A stretch of 58,446 nt of DNA, taken from NCBI GenBank assembly GCA_047623825.1, contig JBLHOS010000007.1, positions 1 to 58,446 on the forward strand, read 5' to 3'. Shown one piece after another: positions 35,636 through 44,787 of this stretch. Under the pieces are notes generated by a model. It searched no databases. It was not told the origin of the DNA and saw nothing but the letters and a program-made list of their open reading frames with translations. This DNA is from JBLHOS01 sp047623825 (GTDB taxonomy: Bacteria > Pseudomonadota > Alphaproteobacteria > Rhodobacterales > Rhodobacteraceae). Positions within the stretch are counted from its first letter, which is position 1. The number at the start of each line of letters is the position of its first letter. Position numbers and translations under genes: made by a program.

Positions 35636-36706
35636 ATGGCATTGTCGGTTCGTCAACAGATTACATATTGGGGCATCGCAATTTTGCTGTTCCTCACGAT
35701 TCTATGGTTCTTGGGTGATGTGCTGCTGCCCTTCATCGTGGGCGGGGCGATCGCGTATTTCATGGATCCTGTGGCTGACCGTTTGCAGCGCGCAGGGTTT
35801 TCACGGATGTGGGCGACGATCACCATCTCGGCCGCTGCAGTGCTGGTGTTTGTGCTGATGGCGCTGCTGATCATTCCGACAATGGTCAACCAGCTGACAT
35901 CGCTGATTGAAATAGCACCAGAGCTGTTTTCAAGATTGCAAACCTCACTGACCGAGCGTTTTCCACAACTGATCGATGCAGAATCGCCCGTGCGCCAAGC
36001 GTTGACTAGTCTGGGCGAAACCATCCAATCGCGTGGCGGGGAATTGGCCAATCAAGTGCTGAATTCCGCACTTGGCGTCGTCAATATTTTGGTCTTCGTC
36101 GTCGTGGCTCCGGTGGTGGCATTCTACTTGCTGCTGGATTGGGACAATATGGTCGCCAAAATTGATGAATTGCTGCCGCGTGACCACCAGCCCGTGATCC
36201 GAAATCTGGCCAGTCAGATCAACCAGACCCTTGCGTCGTTTGTGCGCGGTCAAGGCACGGTCTGTGTGGTTTTGGGCACCTACTACGCTGTCGGGCTGAT
36301 GCTGGCAGGTCTGCAATTTGGTTTGATTGTCGGTTTCATCGCCGGGCTGCTTTCGTTTATCCCCTATATTGGCGCGCTTATTGGTGGGGTTTTGGCAATT
36401 GGTCTAGCGCTTTATCAGTTTTGGGGCGAATGGGTCTGGATCGCGGTTGTGGCAGGCATTTTCATGACTGGCCAAGTGCTAGAGGGCAACGTGCTGACCC
36501 CCAAACTGGTTGGCGGTTCGGTTGGATTACATCCGGTTTGGCTGATCTTTGCGTTGTCGGCCTTTGGCTCACTATTTGGGTTTGTTGGCATGTTGGTGGC
36601 GGTGCCAGTTTCGGCGATCATTGGTGTTTTGGTGCGCTTTGGTTTGGCACAATACCGTGGCAGTCTGCTTTTCCGGGGTCTCGGCCAAGACAGTGAAGAC
36701 GATTGA
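35636..36706 (+). CDS. AI-2E family transporter (PerM/TqsA-like)
   Basis: A 356-residue membrane protein with two N-terminal TM helices, a periplasmic or cytosolic helical middle region (residues 70-150) and five C-terminal TM segments, the AI-2E transporter architecture. Family motifs include FIVGGAIAYFMDPVADRL near the start, FVRGQGTVC and FIPYIGALIGG. Despite the name, characterised members include Na+/H+ antiporters and permeases; substrate unknown. AGGAGG precedes the ATG. hdaA begins three bases after the stop, so they share an operon. Confidence 0.88.
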   Translation: MALSVRQQITYWGIAILLFLTILWFLGDVLLPFIVGGAIAYFMDPVADRLQRAGFSRMWATITISAAAVLVFVLMALLIIPTMVNQLTSLIEIAPELFSRLQTSLTERFPQLIDAESPVRQALTSLGETIQSRGGELANQVLNSALGVVNILVFVVVAPVVAFYLLLDWDNMVAKIDELLPRDHQPVIRNLASQINQTLASFVRGQGTVCVVLGTYYAVGLMLAGLQFGLIVGFIAGLLSFIPYIGALIGGVLAIGLALYQFWGEWVWIAVVAGIFMTGQVLEGNVLTPKLVGGSVGLHPVWLIFALSAFGSLFGFVGMLVAVPVSAIIGVLVRFGLAQYRGSLLFRGLGQDSEDD

Positions 36707-36709
36707 GCC

Positions 36710-37381
36710 ATGGCCGAGCAGCTTGTCTTTAATCTTCCAGCGCGCCCCGCGCTGGGCCGTGCGGATTTCTTTGTATCGCCGATGAATGAGCCTGCTGTGC
36801 AGACAATAGAGGGGTGGCATGACTGGCCACTTGGTAAACTGGTGCTTTGGGGGCCAGAAGCCTCTGGTAAAACACATTTAGCTCATGTCTGGGCCGACCT
36901 GAGCGGCGCCGAGATTGTGTCTGCGGTCGATCTGGTGGAGCGCGACATCCATGAAATCGGCGGGTTCGTTGGTGTCGAAGACGTTGACCAGATCGCAGGC
37001 AATCCTGCGGCTGAAGAGGCGCTGTTTCATCTGCACAACCTTGTGCAAGAGGCGGGGGGGGCGTTGCTGCTGACATCGCGCATCGCTCCGGCGCGCTGGA
37101 ATTTACATTTGCCAGATCTACAAAGCCGCATAGCGCAGGCCGTTGTGGCCAGATTGCAGCCACCGGATGACGCATTGCTTGCGGCTGTTTTGGTGAAACA
37201 GGCAACCGATCTGCGTCTGGCAATCCCGCCTGATCTGGTCCAGTTTGTGGTGCCACGGATGGAGCGTTCTTTTGCAGCAGCACGTGATCTGGTGCTGGAG
37301 CTGGATCAACGTGCACTGCTCGAAAAACGGCGACCCTCGCGGGCCTTGGCTGCGGCTATCCTTGCGGATTGGAATGAATAA
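36710..37381 (+). CDS. hdaA: HdaA, DnaA-inactivating AAA+ homologue
   Basis: A 223-residue truncated DnaA-like AAA+ protein. The N-terminus QLVFNLPARPALGRADFFVS contains the clamp-binding motif (QLVFNLP), followed by Walker A GPEASGKTHL near residue 47 and a Walker B-like VGVEDVDQIAG; no DnaA DNA-binding domain IV is present. In Caulobacter HdaA stimulates DnaA-ATP hydrolysis at the sliding clamp to limit replication initiation. Placed directly downstream of the AI-2E permease, as is common in alphaproteobacteria. Confidence 0.9.
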   Translation: MAEQLVFNLPARPALGRADFFVSPMNEPAVQTIEGWHDWPLGKLVLWGPEASGKTHLAHVWADLSGAEIVSAVDLVERDIHEIGGFVGVEDVDQIAGNPAAEEALFHLHNLVQEAGGALLLTSRIAPARWNLHLPDLQSRIAQAVVARLQPPDDALLAAVLVKQATDLRLAIPPDLVQFVVPRMERSFAAARDLVLELDQRALLEKRRPSRALAAAILADWNE

Positions 37382-37399
37382 ATGTCACGATACTGTCAC
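37382..37399 (+). promoter_or_regulatory. PHO box upstream of ppk
   Basis: TGTCACGATACTGTCAC contains two TGTCA repeats exactly 11 bp apart (37383 and 37394), the layout of the PhoB box (CTGTCAT A/T-rich CTGTCA). It ends 23 bases before the ppk ATG and could drive a short-leader transcript with a TATCTA -10 around 37408. PhoB control of ppk-ppx under phosphate limitation is inferred. Confidence 0.75.
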
Positions 37400-37422
37400 A
37401 TCCCTTATCTATCGCAGTTCTC

Positions 37423-39597
37423 ATGATTGCAGCTGATTTCCTTAATGCGCCTTATCCCGAACCAGTTGTATTGCCTGAGGCAATGATCACGGGGCCAGAG
37501 CGATTTTTTAACCGTGAACTGAGTTGGTTAGCGTTCAATTGGCGCGTACTCGAGGAGGCGCGGAACCCACGCGTACCTTTGCTCGAGCGTGTGCGATTCA
37601 TCTCAATTTCTGCCGCAAACCTGGACGAATTTTATACTGTGCGGGTCGCCGGCCTGCGAGAGTTAGCAATGGCAGGCATCACCACCCCGTCGGATGATGG
37701 CCAGACGCCAGCGGAACAGCTGGCATTGATCAACGCGGATGCTCGAAAGCTGATGCAGGCCCAACAGGACGCTTGGGTTGAGGTGCGCTGCGAGCTGGAA
37801 AAAGCCGGTATCGAGGTGGTGACGCGTGCCGATCTCGACCCTGAAGATATCGACCTTCTGGAAGAAGTGTTCTTGAGCCAAGTCTTTCCGGTTCTGTCAC
37901 CGTTGGCCATCGATCCGGCCCACCCGTTTCCGTTCATCCCGAACGAAGGCTATTCCTTGGCGCTACAAATGCGTCGCGAAAGAGATGGCCGTGGTTTGCA
38001 GGCTTTGTTGCCGATCCCAAACCAGATTGACCGGTTTGTAGCACTTCCGACAGAGGGTGATCGGCTGCGGTTTTTGCCACTGGAAGAGTTGTTGATCCTG
38101 CATGTCAGCGCGCTGTTCCCGGGTTATAAATTGACCGGCTCCTGCAGTTTCAGGGTGCTGCGTGACAGTGATCTTGAGGTTGAGGAAGAAGCCGAAGATC
38201 TGGTGCGGGAGTTTGAGACCGCGTTGAAACGGCGCCGACGTGGTGAGGTTGTGCGGTTGCAAATCTCAACCAATGCGCCAAAGGACCTGCGCGCGGAAAT
38301 TACTGAGAAGTTGGTGGTGACTGGCGATGAGGTCGTCGAAGTCTCTGGCATGATCGGGCTGACAGCCGTCAAGGAACTGGTGCTGGACAGCCGTCCTGAT
38401 CTGATGTGGCCCAGCTTTACGCCGCGCGTTCCCGAACGGGTGCAAGATCACGAAGGCAATATGTTCGCGGCCATCCGGCAAAAGGACATGCTGCTGCACC
38501 ATCCCTATGAAACCTTTGACATGGTGATCCGCTTTTTGGCACAGGCCGCACGGGATCCCAACGTCCTTGCGATCAAGCAGACGCTCTATCGAACTTCAAA
38601 CGAAAGCCCGATTGTAGAGGCGCTGTGTGAGGCTGCTGAAAACGGCAAATCAGTGACGGCACTGGTCGAGTTGAAAGCGCGTTTTGACGAGGCAGCGAAT
38701 ATCCGTCAGTCACGTAAGCTGGAGAGGGCTGGTGCACATGTAGTCTACGGTTTTATCAAATATAAAACCCATGCCAAGATCAGCACAGTGGTTCGCCGCG
38801 AAGGTGGTCGTCTGGTCACATATACCCATTATGGGACCGGAAATTACCACCCGATTACCGCGCGGATTTATACCGATCTCAGCTTGTTCACGTGCGATGC
38901 AGCACTTGGGCGGGATGCGACCAAGGTTTTTAACTATGTTGGCGGATATGCCGAGCCTGATAAGCTGGAAAACCTGTCGATCTCACCGCTGACACTGAAA
39001 AAAACGCTGCTGGATAATTTGCAGGCTGAGGCAGATTTCGCCCGTGATGGCAAACCTGCAATGGTCTGGGCCAAGATGAACAGCGTTATTGAGCCTGACA
39101 TTATCGACGCGCTTTATGCGGCCAGTCAGGCCGGTGTTAAGATAGCGTTGGTGATCCGCGGGATCTGCGGCGTTCGACCGGGTGTCAAAGGTCTGAGTGA
39201 GAATATCCGGGTGAAATCGATCGTTGGGCGATTCCTTGAACATCCCCGGATTGTCTGTTTTGGCAATGGCTATGGGCTGCCTGCGAAAAAATCGCGGGTT
39301 TATATTAGTTCTGCTGACTGGATGGGTCGCAATCTAAGCAGACGGGTAGAAACCTTGGTCGAATGCAAGAACCCGACCGTAAAGGCGCAAATCGTTGGGC
39401 AGATCATGGCGGCTAATATGGCGGATTTGGCGCAAAGTTGGGTGTTACAGCCTGACGGTACCTATTTACGGCCCGATCTGAGCGGCCTTGAGAACCCTTT
39501 CTCATGCCATAGATTCTTTATGGAAAACCCGTCGTTATCGGGTCGCGGCTCAGCTGGCGCCAAAGATGTCCCCAAGCTCACTCATTCGAGTGATTGA
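37423..39597 (+). CDS. ppk: Polyphosphate kinase
   Basis: A 724-residue PPK1. N-domain FFNRELSWLAFNWRVLEEA and SAANLDEFYTVRVAG are invariant; the phospholipase-D-like catalytic domains carry the autophosphorylated His in THYGTGNYHP near residue 470 and KTHAKI. It reversibly makes polyphosphate from ATP. ppx follows immediately. Preceded by a PHO box. Confidence 0.96.
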   Translation: MIAADFLNAPYPEPVVLPEAMITGPERFFNRELSWLAFNWRVLEEARNPRVPLLERVRFISISAANLDEFYTVRVAGLRELAMAGITTPSDDGQTPAEQLALINADARKLMQAQQDAWVEVRCELEKAGIEVVTRADLDPEDIDLLEEVFLSQVFPVLSPLAIDPAHPFPFIPNEGYSLALQMRRERDGRGLQALLPIPNQIDRFVALPTEGDRLRFLPLEELLILHVSALFPGYKLTGSCSFRVLRDSDLEVEEEAEDLVREFETALKRRRRGEVVRLQISTNAPKDLRAEITEKLVVTGDEVVEVSGMIGLTAVKELVLDSRPDLMWPSFTPRVPERVQDHEGNMFAAIRQKDMLLHHPYETFDMVIRFLAQAARDPNVLAIKQTLYRTSNESPIVEALCEAAENGKSVTALVELKARFDEAANIRQSRKLERAGAHVVYGFIKYKTHAKISTVVRREGGRLVTYTHYGTGNYHPITARIYTDLSLFTCDAALGRDATKVFNYVGGYAEPDKLENLSISPLTLKKTLLDNLQAEADFARDGKPAMVWAKMNSVIEPDIIDALYAASQAGVKIALVIRGICGVRPGVKGLSENIRVKSIVGRFLEHPRIVCFGNGYGLPAKKSRVYISSADWMGRNLSRRVETLVECKNPTVKAQIVGQIMAANMADLAQSWVLQPDGTYLRPDLSGLENPFSCHRFFMENPSLSGRGSAGAKDVPKLTHSSD

Positions 39598-39629
39598 CGC
39601 ACGCCAAAGCTGTATGCAATCAAACCGAC

Positions 39630-41216
39630 ATGATGGGTGAGGCAGGTCTGCTCGGTCGAGTTTCGACTGAGGACGGGAACGAGGCTGAGTGGGGCCCGTT
39701 TGGAGCCCCGTTGTTTAATGGTCCCAAGGCGCGTGCTTTGTCGCGTGTCGGCGTTATTGATATAGGGTCCAACTCTGTTCGGATGGTCGTCTTTGACGGG
39801 GCGGCACGATCCCCTGCATATTTTTACAATGAAAAGATCCTTTGTGGTCTTGGCGAGGGCTTTGCCGAGACGCAACGACTGCACCCCAAGGGGCGGGCGC
39901 GCGCGATCATTGCGCTGAAACGGTTTGCAGTTCTGGCAGACGGGATGCACGTTTCCCCTTTGGTGACGGTTGCCACGGCGGCGGTGCGAGACGCAGAAGA
40001 CGGCGCTGATTTTCGAGCTGAGGTTTTGGCAGAGACCGGGCTTAACCTACATGTGGTTGATGGCAGCGAAGAGGCCCGGTTGTCGGCACAGGGCGTCTTG
40101 CTGGGCTGGCCTGACGCGCAAGGTCTGATGTGCGATATCGGCGGCTCATCAATGGAATTGGCGCAGTTGTTGGGGGGCGGTGTTGTGGGACGGCGGGAAA
40201 CCTCAGATTTGGGTCCGCTAAAGCTGCAAGGCATCAAGGGCGGCAAACGGGCTGTGAATGACCACATCCGTGACGCGATTGATGACCTGCGGACAAAATT
40301 CCCTGAAAATATCGGTCGGCTTTTCTTGGTGGGTGGATCTTGGCGGGCGATCGCGCGGATCGACATGGAGCGGCGCAAATATCCGCTGCACGTGTTGCAT
40401 GAATACCGGATGAAGCCAAAAGACATTTTTGCCACCATCAAATATATTGAGGCCTCTGATCTGGATGAGTTGCGCGCACGCACTGGAACCAGTGCCGAGC
40501 GGATGCGCCTTGTGCCATTGGCGACTCAGGTTCTGAAGATTTTGGTTCGTAAGTTTAGGCCGCGCGAGGTGGCGATCTCAAGCTACGGTATCCGCGAGGG
40601 TATGTTGTATGAACAGATGCCTGAGGAATTGCGCCGTCGTGATCCGCTTATTGAGGCCGCGCGTTATGCCGAGGCAACAAACGCACGTTTGCCGGGATTT
40701 GGTCGCGCATTGTACCGGTTTATTGAGCCACTTTTTGCCTCGGCCCCGCTAAGCCGCAAACGCCTGAACCGGGCAGCTTGTTTGTTGCACGATGTTAGCT
40801 GGCGTGCGCATCCCGATTACCGCGCCGAGGTTTGTTTTGATAATGCGACGCGGGCCAATTTGGGTGGTTTGACCCATGGGGAACGGGTTTATCTGGGGCT
40901 GGCGCTGCTGCACCGCTATAAATCTAGCCGAAAAGACACGAATTTTGAGCTACTGCTGGATTTGCTGCCTGATGCTGATGTTATGCGAGCCGAAGTTTTG
41001 GGGCGTGCGATGAGGTTTGGCGCGATGTTCACGGGTGACCGTCCCAACGAGTCTGCGGCACTGAAATTCTTTCCCAATAAAAAGATCCTACGGCTGACTC
41101 TAAGCTCAGATCGGGCGCGCGATTTATTTGGTGAGGTAGCTGAGGCACGGTTCCACGCATTGGCCGGCGCACTTGGGTCAGAGGCAGTAATTGTGAACGG
41201 TCCACAGCGGTCGTGA
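39630..41216 (+). CDS. ppx: Exopolyphosphatase / Ppx-GppA family
   Basis: A 528-residue Ppx/GppA protein: VGVIDIGSNSVRMVVFDG near residue 41, TAAVRDAEDGADF, the phosphate-2 loop CDIGGSSMEL, and a C-terminal HD-like helical domain. It degrades polyphosphate or converts pppGpp. Start is uncertain: a TTG at 39594 overlaps the ppk stop and ATGs occur at 39630 and 39633; the first 35 residues are poorly conserved in any case. Together with ppk it forms a polyphosphate turnover operon. Confidence 0.9.
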   Translation: MMGEAGLLGRVSTEDGNEAEWGPFGAPLFNGPKARALSRVGVIDIGSNSVRMVVFDGAARSPAYFYNEKILCGLGEGFAETQRLHPKGRARAIIALKRFAVLADGMHVSPLVTVATAAVRDAEDGADFRAEVLAETGLNLHVVDGSEEARLSAQGVLLGWPDAQGLMCDIGGSSMELAQLLGGGVVGRRETSDLGPLKLQGIKGGKRAVNDHIRDAIDDLRTKFPENIGRLFLVGGSWRAIARIDMERRKYPLHVLHEYRMKPKDIFATIKYIEASDLDELRARTGTSAERMRLVPLATQVLKILVRKFRPREVAISSYGIREGMLYEQMPEELRRRDPLIEAARYAEATNARLPGFGRALYRFIEPLFASAPLSRKRLNRAACLLHDVSWRAHPDYRAEVCFDNATRANLGGLTHGERVYLGLALLHRYKSSRKDTNFELLLDLLPDADVMRAEVLGRAMRFGAMFTGDRPNESAALKFFPNKKILRLTLSSDRARDLFGEVAEARFHALAGALGSEAVIVNGPQRS

Positions 41217-41300
41217 CAATGGCGCACGCGCTTGAGAACTTGCCTGCCCCCAGCCGATGTCCTAAGCCTGCGCGAAGTTTGTCTGGATGAGGATCCTCCG

Positions 41301-42638
41301 ATGCGCGTGTCTCGCTATTTTTTGCCGGTTCTAAAAGAAACGCCAAGCGAGGCGCAGATCGTTAGCCACCGCTATATGTTACGCGCGGGCATGATCAAAC
41401 AGGCCAGCGCCGGGATCTATTCCTGGCTGCCCTTGGGCCTGAAAGTCTTGCGCAATATTGAGCGGATCGTGAACGAGGAGCAGGAACGCGCGGGCCATAT
41501 CGCCCTGCTGATGCCAACCTTGCAGCCTGCAGATTTGTGGCGCGAAAGCGGTCGTTATGATGATTACGGCGAGGAGATGTTGCGGATCAAGGATCGGCAA
41601 GGTCGTGATCTGCTTTATGGTCCTACAAACGAAGAGTTGATTACCGATATTTTCCGCTCACACGTCGGCAGTTACAAAGACTTGCCCCTGACGCTGTACC
41701 ACATCCAGTGGAAATTCCGCGATGAGATGCGCCCGCGTTTTGGTGTTATGCGGGGCCGCGAATTCCTGATGAAGGACGGTTATAATTTCGACTTGACCAA
41801 GGAAGACGCGCTGCACGCCTATAACCGCCATCTGGTCAGCTATCTGCGCACCTATGAGCGTATGGGGCTACAGGCGATCCCGATGCGGGCTGACAGTGGC
41901 CCGATCGGCGGCGACGACACACATGAATTCCTTGTACTGGCTGAAACCGGTGAAAGCGAAGTTTTCTATGATAACGCCGTGACGGACATCAAATTGGGTG
42001 CGCGCGCGATCGACTATGACGATGTTGATCAGTGTCAGGCCATTTTGGAAGAATTCACAACGCTGTACGCCCGCACCGATGAGACGCATGACGCAGATGT
42101 TTTCGCGCAGGTCCCGGCTGAGCGTCAAATGTCAGCGCGCGGCATCGAGGTTGGTCAGATCTTTTATTTCGGCACCAAATATTCCGAACCGATGGGTGCC
42201 AATGTAAACGACGCCGACGGCAACAAAGTGCCCGTGCATATGGGCAGTCACGGCATCGGTGTGTCACGCCTTTTGGGTGCGATCATTGAGGCCAGTCATG
42301 ACGACAAAGGCATCATCTGGCCCGAAGGTGTGACGCCGTTCCATGTTGGGATCGTCAATCTGCGTCAGGGCGATGTGGACACTGATGGCGCCTGTGAGGC
42401 GCTCTATGCATCGATAAAAGCCCTTGGTCTTGACCCGCTTTATGATGACCGTGACGAACGTGCGGGCGCAAAGTTTGCGACGATGGACCTGATCGGTTTG
42501 CCTTGGCGGATTACGGTTGGGCCTCGCGGCCTAAAGAACGGTGTGGTTGAGCTGACGTCGCGCCGAACCGGCGAAAGCGAAGAGATGACGCCCGAGGATG
42601 CAGTTTTGCGCGTTGCAGGGATTTACGCCGCACTTTGA
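41301..42638 (+). CDS. proS: Prolyl-tRNA synthetase, short alphaproteobacterial type
   Basis: A 445-residue class II synthetase. Motif 2 region is FRDEMRPRFGVMRGREFLMK near residue 135, motif 3 is GSHGIGVSRLLGA near residue 315, and the anticodon-binding domain ends the protein. The editing insertion of the E. coli type is absent, as usual for alphaproteobacteria. Start MRVSRYFLPVLKETPSEAQ is conserved; AGGATCCTCCG precedes ATG 41301. Confidence 0.96.
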   Translation: MRVSRYFLPVLKETPSEAQIVSHRYMLRAGMIKQASAGIYSWLPLGLKVLRNIERIVNEEQERAGHIALLMPTLQPADLWRESGRYDDYGEEMLRIKDRQGRDLLYGPTNEELITDIFRSHVGSYKDLPLTLYHIQWKFRDEMRPRFGVMRGREFLMKDGYNFDLTKEDALHAYNRHLVSYLRTYERMGLQAIPMRADSGPIGGDDTHEFLVLAETGESEVFYDNAVTDIKLGARAIDYDDVDQCQAILEEFTTLYARTDETHDADVFAQVPAERQMSARGIEVGQIFYFGTKYSEPMGANVNDADGNKVPVHMGSHGIGVSRLLGAIIEASHDDKGIIWPEGVTPFHVGIVNLRQGDVDTDGACEALYASIKALGLDPLYDDRDERAGAKFATMDLIGLPWRITVGPRGLKNGVVELTSRRTGESEEMTPEDAVLRVAGIYAAL

Positions 42639-42743
42639 TTGTGAAGTCTTTCGATGGCTACTGCTGCGTCGCCTTATCGGCGGCGCAAGCCCCGGCCAAT
42701 CCAAAGGATATCTAGGTTGTAAACTTTTTGTCGATCCGGGCCT

Positions 42744-42785
42744 GCTTGCTTGACCGACTGGGTCAAAGTCCCCAGTTTGCAAACT
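42744..42785. other. Palindromes in the proS-lolE gap
   Basis: The 171-base gap has an imperfect stem TGCGTCGCC/GGCGGCGCA near 42665, a TTGACC-GGTCAA inverted repeat near 42750-42766 and the perfect 12-bp palindrome AGTTTGCAAACT at 42774-42785. The last contains TTTGCAA, like the PccR half-site, but sits alone upstream of a lipoprotein-export gene. Confidence 0.4.
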
Positions 42786-42809
42786 AACAATAAAAGAAAT
42801 GGAGCAGAC

Positions 42810-44096
42810 ATGGCAGGCCGACCAGCGCCGTTTTCCGGGTTCGAGTTCATGATCGCGTGGCGCTATCTGCGGGCGCGCCGTGCCGAGGGTGGGGTCAGCG
42901 CGATGACCTGGATTAGCTTTATCGGTATTGCGCTTGCGGTGATGGCCTTGATTGCGACGTTGGCTGTGCGCTCGGGCTTTCGCCATGAATTCGTTGGCAC
43001 GATCTTAGGCGCAAATCCGCATGTCAGCGTGCTCAGCTCTGCCCGATTGAACGAAAACGGCCAAATCGATCAGACCATTATTGATTATGCTGGCATGGCC
43101 GCGCGTTTGCAGGCCGCACCGGGTGTGGTGCATGCAGCACCAATTATCAAAGGTCAGGTTATGGCGTCTGGCCAAGGGCGCAATTCGGGTGTCGAAGTGA
43201 TCGGTATCCATCTGGAGGATTTGCAGCAGGTCCCGTTAATTGCGGAACCCGAACAAGCCTTTGGCGATCTGTCGCGGTTGGGTGAGGGGATTGCCATTGG
43301 ATCGGGCGTCGCCCGGCAGTTGAATGTGGGCGTGGGCGATCGGGTGCGCCTGATCTCGCCGGATGGTGCGCGCACTGCCTTTGGGACCAGCCCACGGGTC
43401 AGTGCCTATGAAATCGTCTATATTTTTCAAGTGGGTCGATGGGATATTGACCGCACGCGGGTCTATATGCCGTTTGAGGAGGCGCAGAGTTATTTCAACC
43501 GTGACGGCGTCGCCGATGAGATTGAAGTGATGATTGAGGACCCCGAAAACGTTGATGCCCATCTGTTAGACTTGATCCGGGCGGCGGGGGATGGCGCAGT
43601 TTTTTGGACCTGGAAAGATAGCTCTGGCGCATTCTTGCAGGCGCTGGAGATGGAGGACAATGTGATGTTCATCATCTTGTCGATCCTAGTTCTGATCGCG
43701 ACGATGAACATCGTGTCGGGCCTGATCATGCTGGTAAAAAACAAAAGCCGTGACATCGGGATCTTGCGAACGATCGGGTTGTCCGAAGGCTCAATCTTGC
43801 GGATCTTTTTCATCTGTGGGGCAGGGGTCGGGGTTGCAGGTACGCTAATGGGGCTCGCCCTGGGGTGTGCGTTTGCAATTTATATCGATCCGATCTTTGC
43901 TTTTGTGAACTGGGCTGCGGGTGGTGGCGTCTGGGACCCGTCCGTTCGCCTCTTGTCGACCCTGCCGGCGCGATTGGAGTTTGATGACGTGATTTCAGCC
44001 GTATCGCTATCGCTTGGGTTATCGTTCGTTATCACGATTTTTCCGGCACGGCGTGCGGCCCGGATGAACCCTGTTGAGGCGTTGCGCTATGAGTGA
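42810..44096 (+). CDS. lolE: Lipoprotein-releasing ABC transporter permease (LolC/LolE family)
   Basis: A 428-residue protein with one N-terminal TM helix (MTWISFIGIALAVMALIATL), a large periplasmic MacB-like domain (about residues 50-265) and three C-terminal TM helices, then the ending ARRAARMNPVEALRYE typical of LolC/E. With LolD it extracts outer-membrane lipoproteins from the inner membrane to LolA. A single lolC/E-type gene is normal in alphaproteobacteria. GGAGCAGAC precedes the ATG; it overlaps lolD by eight bases. Confidence 0.93.
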   Translation: MAGRPAPFSGFEFMIAWRYLRARRAEGGVSAMTWISFIGIALAVMALIATLAVRSGFRHEFVGTILGANPHVSVLSSARLNENGQIDQTIIDYAGMAARLQAAPGVVHAAPIIKGQVMASGQGRNSGVEVIGIHLEDLQQVPLIAEPEQAFGDLSRLGEGIAIGSGVARQLNVGVGDRVRLISPDGARTAFGTSPRVSAYEIVYIFQVGRWDIDRTRVYMPFEEAQSYFNRDGVADEIEVMIEDPENVDAHLLDLIRAAGDGAVFWTWKDSSGAFLQALEMEDNVMFIILSILVLIATMNIVSGLIMLVKNKSRDIGILRTIGLSEGSILRIFFICGAGVGVAGTLMGLALGCAFAIYIDPIFAFVNWAAGGGVWDPSVRLLSTLPARLEFDDVISAVSLSLGLSFVITIFPARRAARMNPVEALRYE

Positions 44097-44778
44097 TGTG
44101 GTGTTGCAGCTAGAGGGCCTTGAGAAGGGCTATAAGCTGGATAAACCTGGCGAAGTGCGTGTGTTGCGTGGTGCTGAGTTGCAGGTTGGGCGCGGCGAAG
44201 TTGTGGCGATGGTTGCACCGTCGGGCGCAGGCAAATCGACATTGCTGCATATCGCGGGCTTGTTGGACACGGCTGACGCCGGGCGGGTTTTGATCGAGGG
44301 TGTCGATCTGAGCGGTGGATCAGATCGCACGCGCACGTCAGCGCGGCGTAGCAAGATCGGCTTTGTCTATCAATTTCACCACTTGTTGCCAGAGTTCACG
44401 GCATTAGAAAATATTATGCTGCCGCAGCTGGCACACGGTATTGCGCGCGGCCCGGCAAAGTTGCGTAGTCAGGATTTGTTGGAGCGTGTCGGCGTTGGGC
44501 CACGGGCCAATCACCGCCCGGCTGATATGTCTGGGGGGGAGCAGCAGCGAGTGGCGTTTTGCCGGGCATTGGCCAATGCGCCAGCCCTGTTACTGGCCGA
44601 CGAGCCGACAGGTAATCTGGACCCTGCAACCGCAGATCGGGTATTTGAAGCATTGATGGGATTGGTGCGTGAAACCGGCCTTTCGGCGTTGATCGCAACC
44701 CATAATCTTGAACTTGCCGCCCGTATGGACCGGGTTGTCCGGCTGGAAGATGGTATTTTGAAGAACGGTGCCAGCTAA
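44089..44778 (+). CDS. lolD: Lipoprotein-releasing ABC transporter ATP-binding protein
   Basis: A 229-residue ATPase with Walker A APSGAGKST (Ala instead of the usual Gly at position 1), signature MSGGEQQR, Walker B LLLADEPTGNLDP and switch His in ATHN. It powers lipoprotein release by LolE. The start overlaps the lolE end by eight bases (ATGAGTGA). Confidence 0.95.
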   Translation: MSDVVLQLEGLEKGYKLDKPGEVRVLRGAELQVGRGEVVAMVAPSGAGKSTLLHIAGLLDTADAGRVLIEGVDLSGGSDRTRTSARRSKIGFVYQFHHLLPEFTALENIMLPQLAHGIARGPAKLRSQDLLERVGVGPRANHRPADMSGGEQQRVAFCRALANAPALLLADEPTGNLDPATADRVFEALMGLVRETGLSALIATHNLELAARMDRVVRLEDGILKNGAS

Positions 44779-44787
44779 GGTACCTGT

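Noticed and set aside
42774..42785. AGTTTGCAAACT palindrome before lolE as a PccR site
   Set aside because: Single isolated copy without the N4 paired half-site, and the downstream gene is unrelated to propionate use.
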